Below are positions 23,617 to 35,276 of a stretch of DNA of 64,000 nt, piece after piece. Below the pieces are notes generated by a model. It was not told the DNA's origin. It made no database searches and saw only the letters and a list, made by a program, of their open reading frames with translations. Location: the NCBI RefSeq assembly GCF_019175385.1, contig NC_083345.1:115244480-115308479 (forward strand), given 5' to 3'. This DNA comes from Lycium barbarum (taxonomy: Eukaryota; Streptophyta; Magnoliopsida; Solanales; Solanaceae). Made by a program: the position numbers and the translations under genes. Every line of letters begins with the position of its first letter. Position 1 is the stretch's first letter.

Positions 23617-24275
23617 TTGACCACAACCATATATTTGCCCAAAGCTATTGCCACCTATAATGTTCCTTTTCCTCATAGTCTTGGCCATAACCACATTATT
23701 GCAAAATGTAAATAGGTTTGGTGAATCTGAGGAAACTTAAGCATAGGAGAGCAAAGAAAAAGTTTATTTTAGTGGGGGACACCAGTTGATGTGAGGTTTT
23801 CTATAACTGATGATATAACTAAATACTCATTAAGATAGAGTAATGAGATATATTAAATATGATAAAAACAATTAATTTTCAATTATTAAAAAAAATTAAA
23901 TGAAGAAAATGTAGGGAAAAGCCAAAAAATGAGAAAAAAGATAAATAGGATCCTTGGCCATAGAGAGGTGTCACATCATCTTGTCTATGCCTAGTTTTAT
24001 TATATATATATATAGATTATTCTTTATTTAGTCTCTCCAAGAAATAACATATTTATAAATTTAAAATTATTTAAACTTAAACTTCCACTTTACTGCTAAT
24101 GAGAGATTTTTATAGTCACGCAATATTATGACATAATCCAAAATTACAAGTTTCAAAATTTTGTAGTCACATAAATATTGGAGTAATACATTTAAACTAC
24201 AAATTTTAAAAATATTTTTTTCTTTTTTAAATTTTGTACCCAGTTAAATATATGACGGAACAAATATTTTCTTTA

Positions 24276-25333
24276 CTCCCTCAGTCCCAATTTATGTGAT
24301 ACTTTCCGCCATTTGAGGTTCAATTTTTTTAATTTTGATTGTGTGTTTGAACATAAAATCTTTATTTTTTTAAAATAAAATTTACATATTTGAAAACGAC
24401 GTAAACAGTGCTATAAATCACCATATTTAATGATTTAAAACATTTGAAAATTGGGCAGGGTGGATGAAATGGAGGCTCGCGTCTGGAGTCCTGTGTGATA
24501 AGAAGGTGCCGCCAAAACCTAAAGGCAAGTTTTACAGAGTGGTGGTTAGACAACCTATGTTGTATGGGGCAGAATGTTAACCAGTCAAGAACTCTAACCT
24601 GCAGAAGATGAAATTTACGAAAATGAGATGCTGCAATAGATGTGTGGGCATACTAGGAGTGATAGGATTGGAAATAAAAATATCCAGGATAAGGCGGGAG
24701 TGGCTTCGATGGAGGGATAAAATGTGGGAAGTGAGGTTGACATGGTTCTGGCATGTGTAGAGAAGATGCATAGATGCCCTAGTGCGGAGGTGTAAGAAGT
24801 TAGCTATGGATGTTTTCAAGAGAGGCAGGGGTAGGCTGAAGAGGTATTAAGGAGAGGTGATTAGGCAGGACATGACATGACTTTAAATAGGAGGTTATGG
24901 CGGACACGGATTAGCGTAGAGGGGGTGGTAAGTAGTCGAGTGTTGTCCTACTTATCATTTCATACTAGTAGTCGTAGTATTATTCTTGTAGTTACTTGTC
25001 GTTTGATTTCTATTACTATTTGTTGTTGCTTGTACTTCGATTAGCATATTATTTTGTGGTAGTTACGACTCCTTTCCGTTCAGTCAGCTTTATCCTGCTT
25101 TTTATAGTATTTTGTCATGCCTTTTATACTGCTTTGAATTGCTGGTTCTTGTGCCTAGGGGGGTCTACCAAATACAACCGCTCTACCTTGGTCTGCGTAT
25201 ACTCTATCCTTCTCAGACCCCACTTAATGAGATTTTACTGAATATGTTATTATTGTTGTACATATGAAAAATTATGATAAAAAAATAATATACTATTAGA
25301 AAAAACTAAAAATATAGTGACATAAATTGGGAT
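24276..25333. mobile_element. Stowaway-like MITE split by an RTE LINE
   Basis: Left end ACTCCCTCAGTCCCAATTTA and right end GTGACATAAATTGGGATC are inverted. The interior is interrupted by the LINE fragment at 24451-25260, so the original MITE was about 240 bp. Confidence 0.65.
24451..25260 (+). mobile_element. 5'-truncated RTE-type LINE
   Basis: Translation gives decayed C-terminal LINE motifs: [42 protein letters not shown]-like and RRSRVCVE-like segments, as in plant RTE elements. The 3' end contains the common GGGTCTACC...CTGCGTATACTCT...CTCAGACCCCACTTAATGAG tail and finishes in TTATTATTGTTGTA. Flanks CATTTGAAAA (24441) and CATATGAAAA (25261) look like a target duplication. No functional frame remains. 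Confidence 0.75.
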
Positions 25334-25533
25334 CTTGTTAACAAAATCTAAACAGAGCACCTGCAAAATACCACATGACAACCTCTCATTGGCTTATACC
25401 CATATCCAACTGGTCCCACTTCGGATTCCGCAAAATCGACGTGTCTGGCTCAGAAAAATCCACGTGTCTGGTTCAGAAGAAGATGCAATGTAAACAAAAA
25501 CAAACATCTCCATATGGAAATGCCAATCACCAA

Positions 25534-28500
25534 ATGGCCGCCACTTACGTCATCGCCGGCACCACCACCACTGGTCTCATCACAAATCCTCGCCGTAGCT
25601 CCTCTTCAACTGCACTTGACTTTACCCAAAATCTATCTTGCCGTGGCCCAACTTTGAAAACATTTAGGCCAATATATGCTTCTGTATCTGCTTCGCCAGC
25701 ACCGGTGACTAAGCCCGATGACCTAGTCGATTCCATTCTCTCCAAGGTATATACCCTACTGGACTTTATTTGTTTGACGTTGTAATTAAGCCGTTTCAAT
25801 TTGTGTGACACTTTTTTTTTTTTAATTATTCTTTTTATATTTAGCAACAATTTAACTTTTAACCTTAATATAATTTATAGCCACACATATATTATATTCC
25901 CTCTGTCCCAATTTATGTAGTATATTTTCCTTTTCAGTTTGTCCAAAAAGAATATCACATTTCTATATTTAGAAACAATTTAAAAAATCACATAAAACAT
26001 TCTAGGCTTATTTTGTACCACGAATTTCAGAAGACATTTCTTTCTTAAATTTCGTGTCTAGTCAAATGGTTCCACATAAATTGAGACGGAGGGTGTACTA
26101 ACTATAGAAAGGTAGTAGTATCATTCTTTTTGGATTAAAAAGGAAAGAGTGTCACATAAATTGGGACAGAGGGAGTAATTGATTGAATAATCGGTGAATT
26201 AGAGTTCCTTTTTAAGATAGAACAGTAAGATTAGTTGCCTTTTGCAGTCTATAGCAAATAAGTAACCTTAATATGGTGATAAATACAACTATTGTTATTC
26301 ATTCTATTGCGAATAAGAGCCTGTTTGGCTTAGCTTATAAATTAAGCTGTTTTCAGTTTTTTTGAGTGTTTGGCTGGCCAGCTTATAAGCCATTTTGTGC
26401 TTAAAATAAGCCCAAAAAAATAAGTTGGGGTAGCCCAACTTATTTTTTTTGGGCTTATAAGCTGTTTTCAGCTTGTAACCTGGTTTTTTTAAGCTAAGCC
26501 AAACGGGCCCTAAGTAACCTTACCTTCACCGGACGTCGAAAACATTTTTCCCAATCTATGCTTCTGTATCTGCTTCGCCAGCACCGGTGACTAAGCTTGA
26601 TGACCTCGTTGATGGAATGAACTTTTATAATAACTCTACCCGCATACTACCTTTTCTTATAATATTGTAAGCTTATTCTTCAGATGCTGATGTGTTGCAT
26701 TATATATGACTGGAAACAATACAATCTACCCAAATGTTGAGCCTTAAATAGTTACGGAAACGATACAATCTATCCAAGTGTTCATCCTCAAATAGTTATG
26801 GTAAAAATAGGCAAGTACTTTCTTGTAGATTGTAAATGGTTGCCAAAAGATTAGGGGTAATCATGATAAACACCCTTAAGAGACTAACTGAATTGCTGCT
26901 TCATGAACTAGTGAAACTAACATCTCATGGTAAAGAAACACAGTAGCTACCTACCCAACCATACGGGAAATGCCTTACATAGAAGCGGTTAGCCAGTTCG
27001 GTTGTGTTTTAATTGCATTCTGAGTACTTATGTTTTGGAAGTTTTAATAACATCAACTGAGCATCATCACTTAACCAGGTTATGCAAACAGATCGAGGGG
27101 TTTTGCTTGCAAGGGATGAGCACAAAAAGGTAGCCGAAGTGGCTCAAGAACTGCAACGTTTCTGTGTGGATGAACCTGTGAAATGCCCTCTTATATTTGG
27201 AGGTAAACATTAACATTATGTGTTAGAACAGAAAGAGTTCCATTAAACTTTCTATGCGCAATATCTCCATGTTTGACCTATTAAATATCAGAAATTACTT
27301 TCTTTGTTAAGCTAGTATGTCTGGCCTAGTTTTTTCCTCCAACATTATACCTATTGGTAGTAAGGCATTGAGTGTGCCATTCTTCTGAAGAAATTCCTGT
27401 CAATTTCTTCTTCTTGTTTAGAACAACTTTTGAATGCAAATTAGCATACTCCGCATACATTCTAGATTTTCCACTTCATAAGTCTGCAGAATATGACCAC
27501 TGACGAAATACTGTGTAAGAATGTATAAATTTGTATACCATAGAACAAAATGCATCAACTAGGATTATCCTCTGTAGTTATACGTCAGCTAACTTGAAAC
27601 ATAGACAATCTAGCACCTATTAAAGAAGTTTGATGCTCATGTTCCCTATTTGCACTTAGAATCAAGTGTTTTTTATGATTAGTAAAATAACTTCTCTTTA
27701 AAAATTTAACACCCCTTGTGTGATTATCATGTAGCTTGCAATATGAGTTTGTCTGTGCGCGTGAGTGAGTACTGCACTCGCATGCATGCTCTTTTTACAT
27801 TGAACTGTGAGATGTTCTGCTTACAAAAATGTTACTCCCTTTGTTTCAATTTGTTTGCCTTACTTTCCTTTTTAGTCTTTTTAAAAAAGAATGTCTTTTT
27901 CCTTATTTGACCACTCTTTAATTCCAACTTTTCACATGGCATGTTTAACACCATAAGATTAAAGGGCATTTAGATACATTCTACATATCTTTAGTTTAAG
28001 ACCACAAGATTCAGAAGTCCTTTTTACTTTCATAAACTACGTGCTAAATTAAAACCAGACAAACACATTGAAACGGAGGGAGTAGTTATTTCTCTGGTTA
28101 GTTTTGTGCATAAATTCCATAGTTATGATAGCCATGTCTTGTAGCAAACCAGAAGCTCCTGAACTGCAATTAATAATGAATTCCTTGCAGAATGGGATGT
28201 AGTGTACTGTTCAAATCCCACTTCACCTGGAGGCGGCTATCGGAGTGCATTTGGTCGCCTTTTCTTCAAAACGAATGAAATGATTCAGGTTGTTGAAGCC
28301 CCTGACATTATCAGGAACAAAGTAGCCTTTTCACTTTTTGGTTTCCTTGATGGTGAGGTTTCCTTAAAAGGTATGAAAACAGTGGCAAACATGTTCTATT
28401 TTTCAAATGTATCTCTTCGACATATCCTTTTCTGCTTTATAGAGGAGAAATTTCTTGGTCTGTTTATATGGTAAATGTGAATTGCTGCATGAAATACCAA

Positions 28501-29718
28501 ATATAACAAGGGAAACACTCAGTTGACATGTCACTGCTTGTACTTTGCATATTCTATAAGATAGTATACAGAGTCATTCAGTTAGTTTTGTCTATACACA
28601 TTAACTTTGTCTATACACATTAACTGTTTCTGGCTTCTAAGTTATTAGCCCTTTTTTATTCTTACTCTGTTATATGAAGTCCCGAAATTAAGGATGTTTT
28701 GATGTGATAGATACGGGATTAATGAAGTAAAACTACCCCCCTGGCACTCAAAATTCTTTTAGTATTTTCCGCTTTTTACCATTTCCTGTGTTAGCCAGCT
28801 TGATAACCTTTATCTAATCAATCAACCCATGTCTCAATAGCTAACTACTTGTGAGTGACTATAAAAATCCTCTATATCCATTGTGGTCCATTATTCAAGA
28901 CTGATACATAATTTGTCCTTCTAAGGCAAACTACGGGTTCTCTAAATCTCACACTTGATCGTACACTAACATTGATTCTCTAACCCAAACAAATAAAAGG
29001 CTTGGTGCAAAACATGGGGGTGTAATCACAACAACTAAGGTTTTGGGATGGGACCATTATCCTCACTGTATTTCGAACCGGGCACCACTAGTCCTCGGGG
29101 ATTTCTCGGTTATCAAATAAATACAATTAAGCTTTAATGCCAATTAGTTGGCATCACCTATGTGAATCATTTACTTCTATTATGTTCAATTTTTAGCTAA
29201 ATATGCATAGACGTCAAAAGACTTTAATGCAATTTAGCAGATAGGACTATTATTACTTCAAAAATCTTTTAAGCAATTTTCCTTTCTCTTAATAAGATTG
29301 TAAGTGGTGTCATGATGTTATCTTCTGTGCTAGCTAGCCAAGCAGTGATGAATCAATTGCTAACAAAATTTCCTAGATTTAAGTATCACTATCGTGAGGT
29401 GTATACGAGCATTTGTTTATTTTCATGACCAAGACAAAACTTGGGACCTCAGTTCATGATGTGGTGTCCAGTTCTTTTACCATTCTAATCTGAGATCATT
29501 CTAACCATCTGCTTTGTGATGCAGGAAAACTGAACGTTCTAGATGAAAAATGGATTCAAGTTGTGTTCGAGCCGCCTGAACTCAAGGTAGGGGGCCTAGA
29601 TTTTCAGTATGGTGGTGAGAGTGAAGTTAAACTAGAGATCACATACATTGATGAGAAGATCAGGTTGGGAAAGGGCTCAAGAGGTTCCTTGTTTGTGTTT
29701 CAAAGACGCAAACCTTGA
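25534..29718 (+). CDS. PAP8: Plastid-lipid-associated protein 8 / fibrillin 6
   Basis: A chloroplast fibrillin-family (PAP) protein that in the family associates with plastid lipids and thylakoid or plastoglobule membranes. Exons: 25534-25746, 27079-27202, 28191-28370, 29525-29718; GT-AG throughout, phases 0/1/1, 711 nt, 236 residues. The N-terminus (MAATYVIAGTTTTGLITNPR, rich in S/T, few acids) reads as a transit peptide. The mature part follows PAP8 closely: DDLVDSILSK, GVLLARDEHKKVAEVAQELQ, VKCPLIFGEWDVVYCSNPTS, PGGGYRSAFGRLFFKT, NVLDEKWIQVVFEPPELKVG, RGSLFVFQRRKP. An in-frame upstream ATG at 25375 would add 53 residues; I prefer 25534 because the transit peptide starts there. Intron 1 holds nested MITEs and a copied piece of exon 1. 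It faces the FAM32A-like gene tail to tail. Confidence 0.92.
25790..26176. mobile_element. Nested Stowaway-like MITEs in PAP8 intron 1
   Basis: The outer pair is TTTCAATTTGTGTGACACT (about 25793) with AGTGTCACATAAATTGGGAC (about 26146). An inner element, 25895-26098, has ends TTCCCTCTGTCCCAATTTAT and CATAAATTGAGACGGAGGG. One MITE therefore sits inside another of the same superfamily. Confidence 0.65.
26317..26510. mobile_element. Harbinger-like MITE, TSD TAA
   Basis: 194 bp, ends GAGCCTGTTTGGCTTAGC and GCTAAGCCAAACGGGCCC, flanked by TAA on both sides. In PAP8 intron 1, immediately before the duplicated exon fragment. Confidence 0.8.
26537..26612 (+). pseudogene. Copied fragment of PAP8 exon 1 within intron 1
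   Basis: These 76 bases match exon 1 positions 25656-25731 with about eight mismatches, including an identical stretch around CTTCTGTATCTGCTTCGCCA and GCACCGGTGACTAAG. It encodes the end of the transit peptide and the DDLVD start of the mature protein but has no splice donor after it. It looks like a local duplication, not a used exon. Confidence 0.85.
27833..28084. mobile_element. Stowaway-like MITE in PAP8 intron 2
   Basis: 252 bp, ends TACTCCCTTTGTTTCAATTT and CATTGAAACGGAGGGAGTA in inverted orientation, so TA is present at both outer borders. Confidence 0.75.
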
Positions 29719-30594
29719 AATGCTAGTCTTTCGAGTTACTTTTCCTTACACTATACACCCAATTCTATGTACAAACATATCGTAGAAAGTGACGCACAAA
29801 TTGGAACATTGTTCAAAGAGAACCCGTCGTGTTATTCTGGATGTGTAATTTAAAGCCGTCACCAACTTCCAGCCTTTGGAATCAAACTTACCAAACTCAA
29901 AAGGGAAATGAAATGATCCTTGCATCTCTGTGATTGTGGAATGAAAATCGCTGTATAAAGATGTATTCACCTCAGCAAAAAAGCTTATTTATGGTTTAAT
30001 AACTTTTGTTTAGTTGTGAATCCTCAGCTATAGAAGAGTGAGTTCCATGTAGAATTTTTGTGTTACACAATTCATTTTGATAACAGAACTAAAACAAAAA
30101 CCATTTCTAACTTGAAACGAAGAACTTCACTCACTAAAACTGGACACGCTTTACAAACACGTTGCATGACATAATTATCAAACGTGCATTGTAACATCGT
30201 AAATCATTTAAAAACAAATTATTTTTAGTTATTGGAAATTATACGGGATCATTGTGAATATAGTTATCGTATTAATCATACTTTTTTAAAAAAAATTACT
30301 TAATTTCGTTCATCAATAATACCCTTCATCAACTTAAGAACTGTTATTGTCTCATCATCTGGAATCATCAAGACTATATTAGGGGGAACTATCGGCACAA
30401 CTAGTTGAATCACAACACTGGTAATATGTCTCTCAAAGAAGCAAGACATATCTAAATTAACGAGGCATCGGGCCCAAGAAACAACCAGCGGTTTCCAGCT
30501 ACATTGCAAAATCGACTTGATTTCAAGACTTCAAAACAATCCATAGCATGCACAAAATGACAGGAAAAATGGAGTTTCCAAAGGCTGGTTCATG
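29719..30594. other. Convergent intergenic region
   Basis: Holds the 3'UTRs of PAP8 (plus) and the FAM32A-like gene (minus). No further gene is seen; the frames at 29746-29970 and 30300-30509 on the minus strand have no recognisable domain. Confidence 0.4.
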
Positions 30595-33500
30595 TTAACC
30601 AGGACCAACCTTAGGAATGTCATAATGCTCAGTAAGATTAGCTAGGTATCGATTAAATTCTTGAATTCTATCACGGTGGGATTTCGTGACTTCTTTCGCG
30701 AGTCGTTTGATGTTAAGTTTCTCCCACTGCTCAAGGTATTTTCTCTCTGCGGGTGTGAGATGATCATTGTTCTTGGTTGCTTGCTCTTTCATCCCACTGT
30801 CAAGATAGCTATCGTCTATCTCATCCTCAAGTTGGTTTGCTCTCACCGCATTGTTTCCACCTGCACAACAAACATGTGTTATAATCAACCAACAAAAGCC
30901 AAAGCCGCGTTGAACGGATGTAACAACTTATAGATGGTTTACCAAAAGAACAACAAAAAGGACATGCAATCGATGAATAACATGAATAAGGCACTAAGAG
31001 GATTCTAAATTTCGAAGTTGAAAATAGTCCCTGATGGGAGAAATAGACACTGTGCTTGCCCCAATCTAGCACCTACAATCAAATATATGGCTTGGAGAGC
31101 GATTATATATCTTTCCCTTAATTGTTTCACGGCAAATGCCAACACAAAATGATGCTATTTCTCTTCCATGCCAATTTTTTTCATCAGATACTTTCATGAT
31201 TAGTCAAATTCTAGTTTTGCTGAAAAAACGATTCTCAAAAAGAGCATTAGGGAAGAGATAGTTGCATAAGTGCTTCTAGATCTCATCGAAAGCAGGATTT
31301 CTACAAAACTTTCCACCAAATCCCAAAAAAAGGACAAAGCGACAATAAAATGTTGCCAATGATAGAAAAGAAATTTAAAGAAAATATCATTAGTCTCCCT
31401 CTTTGATAAGAAATGGAGAAAATCAAAGTGCTGCATTAGCTAAATATGAACACCAAAGGCAGTCAATGTTCCATCCTGATATGAGCTATTCAATAAAAAT
31501 AGTTACTCTTCCCCACCTATAAACCATGAGATTTATAACTACCACTACTACTCTAACATCTCCAGTTTATTTCGCTTCACAGATCATATGCCAGAAGATT
31601 TAGGTCAATAAAAAATTAAGATGCTTATGCTTTATCAAGATGAACTGGAGAAAAGAGTAATGCACCAGCTTGGAATGGCAGAACAACATCTGATCAGTTT
31701 GATGTTATTCTATACACGTAGATGATATCTGATACAGATTGATTTTCTTCGCGTCCCTTCTTCATCTTCTATGTATCATCTTTGCTGAAACAATAAGAAA
31801 TAACTGCTGATCTAAAATAAAATTATAGGTCTTGTGCTAGGGTAGTTCCCTTTGCTAAAACCCACTAAGATTTTACATAACAAGTTTATGAAACTTACAC
31901 TACAAAATATGAGATTGACAATGGAGACGCATAAGATAAGACAAACTTAGTGAACCAGATATTTAAACAAATGAGACCTAATCCCAATGCAGTAAAAATC
32001 TACCGTATGTGCTTCTCACATAAGTTAGGACCAGACAGGATTGACTATTCAGTAGGTTGAATACCTTGCCAGTATACAACTATACATATACACTGCAGCT
32101 AGCAATAAGTAAGTTCAGTTGAATGTTAAACCAACTACTATCTTATATCCTTAAAAAATGAAAAGAAAAAAAGCTATCTTAGAAAATGCTCAATGCTAGC
32201 CTGCTCTTAGATTACCTTTTTAACAAACTCAAGATAACATAGAAAGGAACAAAAAGCACATCCAGTGACCAAGATAAAATGAAACAATCAATTCTCAATT
32301 AGCCATGATAACAGAAAAAAAAAAGATATGATCAACAATGAGGAAACGGATGCCGCTTCAAACATTTTAGTTGGTCATTACCAGTCACTTGAGTCACTAG
32401 ATCATACTGATGCTTGTGCTTCTTTTTCTTTTTTATCCCGCTAGATTTCACATCTAGAGCTTTGCCCTTTAGCCTTAACTTCCCAGCAACAACGTTTTCA
32501 TAAGCCGACATTTCACCTGACAAAAAAAGTTCAAGTAAATCTCAGAACTTAATTAGAAGACAAGCAATATCACATGATTATTTTTTCCACTTGGATTCCT
32601 TCTTTACAGTGTGCACAAGTATCACAGTTTTATAACTGCCACTGTATTGAAGTTAAGAACTAACCCTCTTTACAGGGGTGTTGGACAGTATTTCCCTGAT
32701 ATCTTATGCATACACAGCATCTTGGTGTTAAGGTTTGAGCAAAGTCTCTTTTTGCCCAGTGTTGTAAATAGATGAATTCGTTCAAAGCTCATTTTCCATC
32801 AAGCAACCATGAGGAAACATGAATGAAGTTTGTCACATACTTCTCCTTTAAACTTCGGGCTTTTCTAGGTTAAGGGAAGTGAAGCTCCTTCGAGCAGTCT
32901 TTTCTTCTTTGCTTAAGTGTAGCTATTATTCAGTTAGAATGTATTACATGAAGTTTTAGAAAGAATTTTCTTCAGAATTTACTTTGCTGAGTTGAGGAGC
33001 ATCACTAGATGCCTTATTTCAATTTCCAGTGAATAGTTTAAAGGTTGTACTTTGCAATGAAAAATATCTCAATCTTATTGTTGTCCTCACTTCACTTAAT
33101 GCTTGCTTTAGAATAATTTCTCCTTCTAATCTAAAGGTCTCCACCCTCCCCTGCCCACCCCAACCAAAATCACATAACATTAGAGCCATATGTCATATCA
33201 TATATATCAAAAATTTGCAGGCACACAATATTTCTGATTTTAGCCTTCATACTACCAAATGAAAGTGTCTTAATTAAAATTCTCATCAGAGATAATACCA
33301 GCAAATAGAAGAACAATCCATCCATCATATTCCAATGAGCAGTACTACACTTCAATTTTAACAAAAATTACTAATCCTACAATTCAACCTTCAAAAATTT
33401 TCTTTATAAAAAATAAAATAAAACAAAGGGATCTTAACTCCCATATTATAACTTTGCTCTTAGTTCATGCAAGACAAGCTTCAACAAAGATCTCTAACTC

Positions 33501-33823
33501 AAACAAATCCAAAATCATACATTTAATCTTTTTCATTCACCTTAACTGAAACAATCCATGTTAAATCTTCATCATTTTCAAAGAGCAAGATATATTCCAA
33601 CACCCTTTTAAAGAAAAAACATATCTTTACAGCAATTTCATGTCAATGCATATAATGCTCAAACAAAAACATTGAATTACAGCAAATTACAAGTAAAAAT
33701 TAATGCTTTTTTCAATCCCCAAGTTTCCAGTTTCAATTCTTGGAATAAAGGAGCAATTTTTTTGGGGGGGTGGGGTTGGGGGGGTGGGTGTTATTGAAAC
33801 GTACCTGATTGAAGAGAGATCAT
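30595..33823 (-). CDS. FAM32A-like protein
   Basis: A small, basic, probably nuclear protein of the conserved eukaryotic FAM32A family, whose animal member is linked to the spliceosome. Coding exons on the minus strand: 32516-32382 and 30860-30595, with an upstream exon ending at 33805. The conserved start is the ATG at 32511 (MSAYENVVAGKLRLKGKALD), giving 131 residues. An in-frame ATG at 33823 in the upstream exon would add eight residues (MISLQSGE). Visible features: KLRLKGKALDV, a lysine stretch GIKKKKKHKHQ, an acidic middle (LEDEIDDSYLD), and the family C-terminus TPAERKYLEQWEKLNIKRLA, SHRDRIQEFNRYL, LTEHYDIPKVGPG. The intron between the two main coding exons is about 1.5 kb and holds no repeat I recognise. 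It is transcribed toward PAP8. Confidence 0.9.
33764..33790 (+). repeat. G-rich tract next to a splice donor
   Basis: Runs of 7, 4, 7 and 3 G separated by one or two T. It lies 15 bp inside intron 1 of the FAM32A-like gene, so the transcript carries the C-rich complement. It fits a potential G-quadruplex on the plus DNA strand. Confidence 0.9.
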
Positions 33824-33968
33824 TACAATGATCAATTGTTATGGAAGGGAGTTCCATTTTAGAGAATCTGTTTGGTTTCTCGAAGCTTCTGGGGGTCAGT
33901 GGAACCCAAGGCAAAAATATTGTTTTAAGTGAATTAAAAATTATGATATGTTGCTTTTGTGAGAGGTT

Positions 33969-34169
33969 TTTTTTTTTTTTCTTTTTCTTTTTGCTCTCAA
34001 TTTGGTGTCCGGTACTCATATTGGGATCCGACTATTTTAGATTCAGGCCGCGTAGGTCCCAACCGGGGAAAGTGGTTCCTATGATTTTTTCATATCTCGA
34101 GCGTGAATCCGAGACCTCTAATTAAGGAAGAAGCGGTCCAGTCTACTGCGCAACATCCTTTGGTGGTTG
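33969..34169 (-). mobile_element. SINE upstream of the FAM32A-like gene, TSD GTGAGAGGTT
   Basis: About 200 bp with an A-rich tail on the minus strand (poly-T/C on plus at 33969-33992), flanked by exact 10-bp GTGAGAGGTT duplications (33959-33968 and 34170-34179). The minus strand carries tRNA-like segments TGTTGCGCAGTAGACTGG and GGTCTCGGATTCAC that could act as A and B boxes. Confidence 0.85.
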
Positions 34170-34244
34170 GTGAGAGGTTCTTGCTACCACCTGCATATCG
34201 ATTTATGTGATATTTTAAAAAAACAAAAAAATTGTTTTATTATA

Positions 34245-34355
34245 TAGGGAGTAAGGGAAGGGAAAACAGGGGAGGGGATTATAATGTAAAGATTCCAACC
34301 CTCACCAATAAGGTGAAAGTTCAGTTAGCCAACCAACTGAGCTACTTTCATTAGT
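34245..34355 (-). mobile_element. tRNA-like SINE fragment
   Basis: On the minus strand TAGCTCAGTTGGTTGGC fits a tRNA D-arm/A box and GAGGGTTGGAATC a weak B box, ahead of CCCCTCCCCTG. The relative at 52290-52585 shares both ends. No target duplication was identified. Confidence 0.5.
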
Positions 34356-34946
34356 CACATTTTTTTTATATATTTTTATAAATTTGTGATTCAAATAAAT
34401 TATAAATATTTATGTGACTGTATATTACTTTATTCATTCCCTTTTACTGGTTCATTTTGCATATTAGGCTACCACTAATAAAACATGCAATAAACAACAA
34501 CATATCTAGTGTAATTCTACGAGTAGGATCTAAAAAGGGTAGGATGGACCAAGAGCCACAACTCAAAAAAAATGAAAAGAAGAGAAAAGAAAAAAAAGAA
34601 AGGGACCATTAATAAAACATAAATTAGGTATTTATTTTATTATGTTACCCTTATTAATTATATTTTTAAAATTTAAGTTTGACTAGTTCTTTAACAAGCT
34701 GAAATATAGTTAAATTAATAAAAAGGAAAAATTGGAAAAAAATATTAATTTTCTCTCGAATTTCTAAAATAAGCAACTTAAAAAGAAAATCTAATTTAGT
34801 ACACTAAAAATGTAAAAGAGAACAAAAGCATCTTTTAAAAATAAAATTGAAAGTTTAAAGTTAGATTTATTTTTAAATATAAAAAAATATTCTTTTTTGG
34901 GCAAACTAAAAAAGTGTATCATGTAAATTAAATAGAGTGAGTACTA

Positions 34947-35276
34947 TTGTAAATATTAAGATTAGTTAATTGTGGATGTCCATAACTCCTAGGTGTAATT
35001 CCACCATTAAGTGTAGTAACACCATCCATCCACTACCTCCTCATTCATCTCCCACAACCCCATAATCTTCCCCACCTTCTCAAGGGTAAATGTCATGTTT
35101 ATGACACCTTTTCATGTTACTCAATATAGCCCTATAAATAGAGGCATTGAGAATGATGTTGTATACACTTGAATACATTTGGATGAATAAGAAATCTCTC
35201 ATCTCTCTTTATCTCTTTATTGTTCTTGCTTCATCTTTTGATATTGTACTAACTCTTTTAGAATGATTTTACAACA
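34947..35276 (+). repeat. 5' LTR of the Copia element
   Basis: 330 bp, from TTGTAAATATTAAG to GATTTTACAACA. A TATA box (CTATAAATAG) lies at 35132-35141. It matches the 3' LTR with only a few substitutions per 100 bp. Confidence 0.9.

Larger units (their letters stand above)
21150..24016 (-). mobile_element. Candidate non-autonomous Helitron
   Basis: On the minus strand the 3' end reads hairpin GCGCGAAGCGC, 11 nt, CTAG, then host T, the layout expected of a Helitron 3' terminus (21150-21175 on the plus strand). A plausible 5' end begins TCTATATATATA with host A before it (24016 downward). If joined, the element is about 2.9 kb, has no Rep/helicase frame and carries a later solo LTR and a hAT-like MITE. 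The 5' end assignment is weak. Confidence 0.4.

Noticed and set aside
24996..25241. 81-codon plus-strand frame
   Set aside because: It is the 3' non-coding tail of the RTE LINE fragment.
33687..34125. Frames around 33687-34125 on both strands
   Set aside because: They are made of the C-rich/G-rich tract, the upstream exon and the SINE.
34245..34355. tRNA gene (TAGCTCAGTTGGTTGG)
   Set aside because: The D-arm-like part is not followed by a matching anticodon stem or T arm; fits a SINE head.
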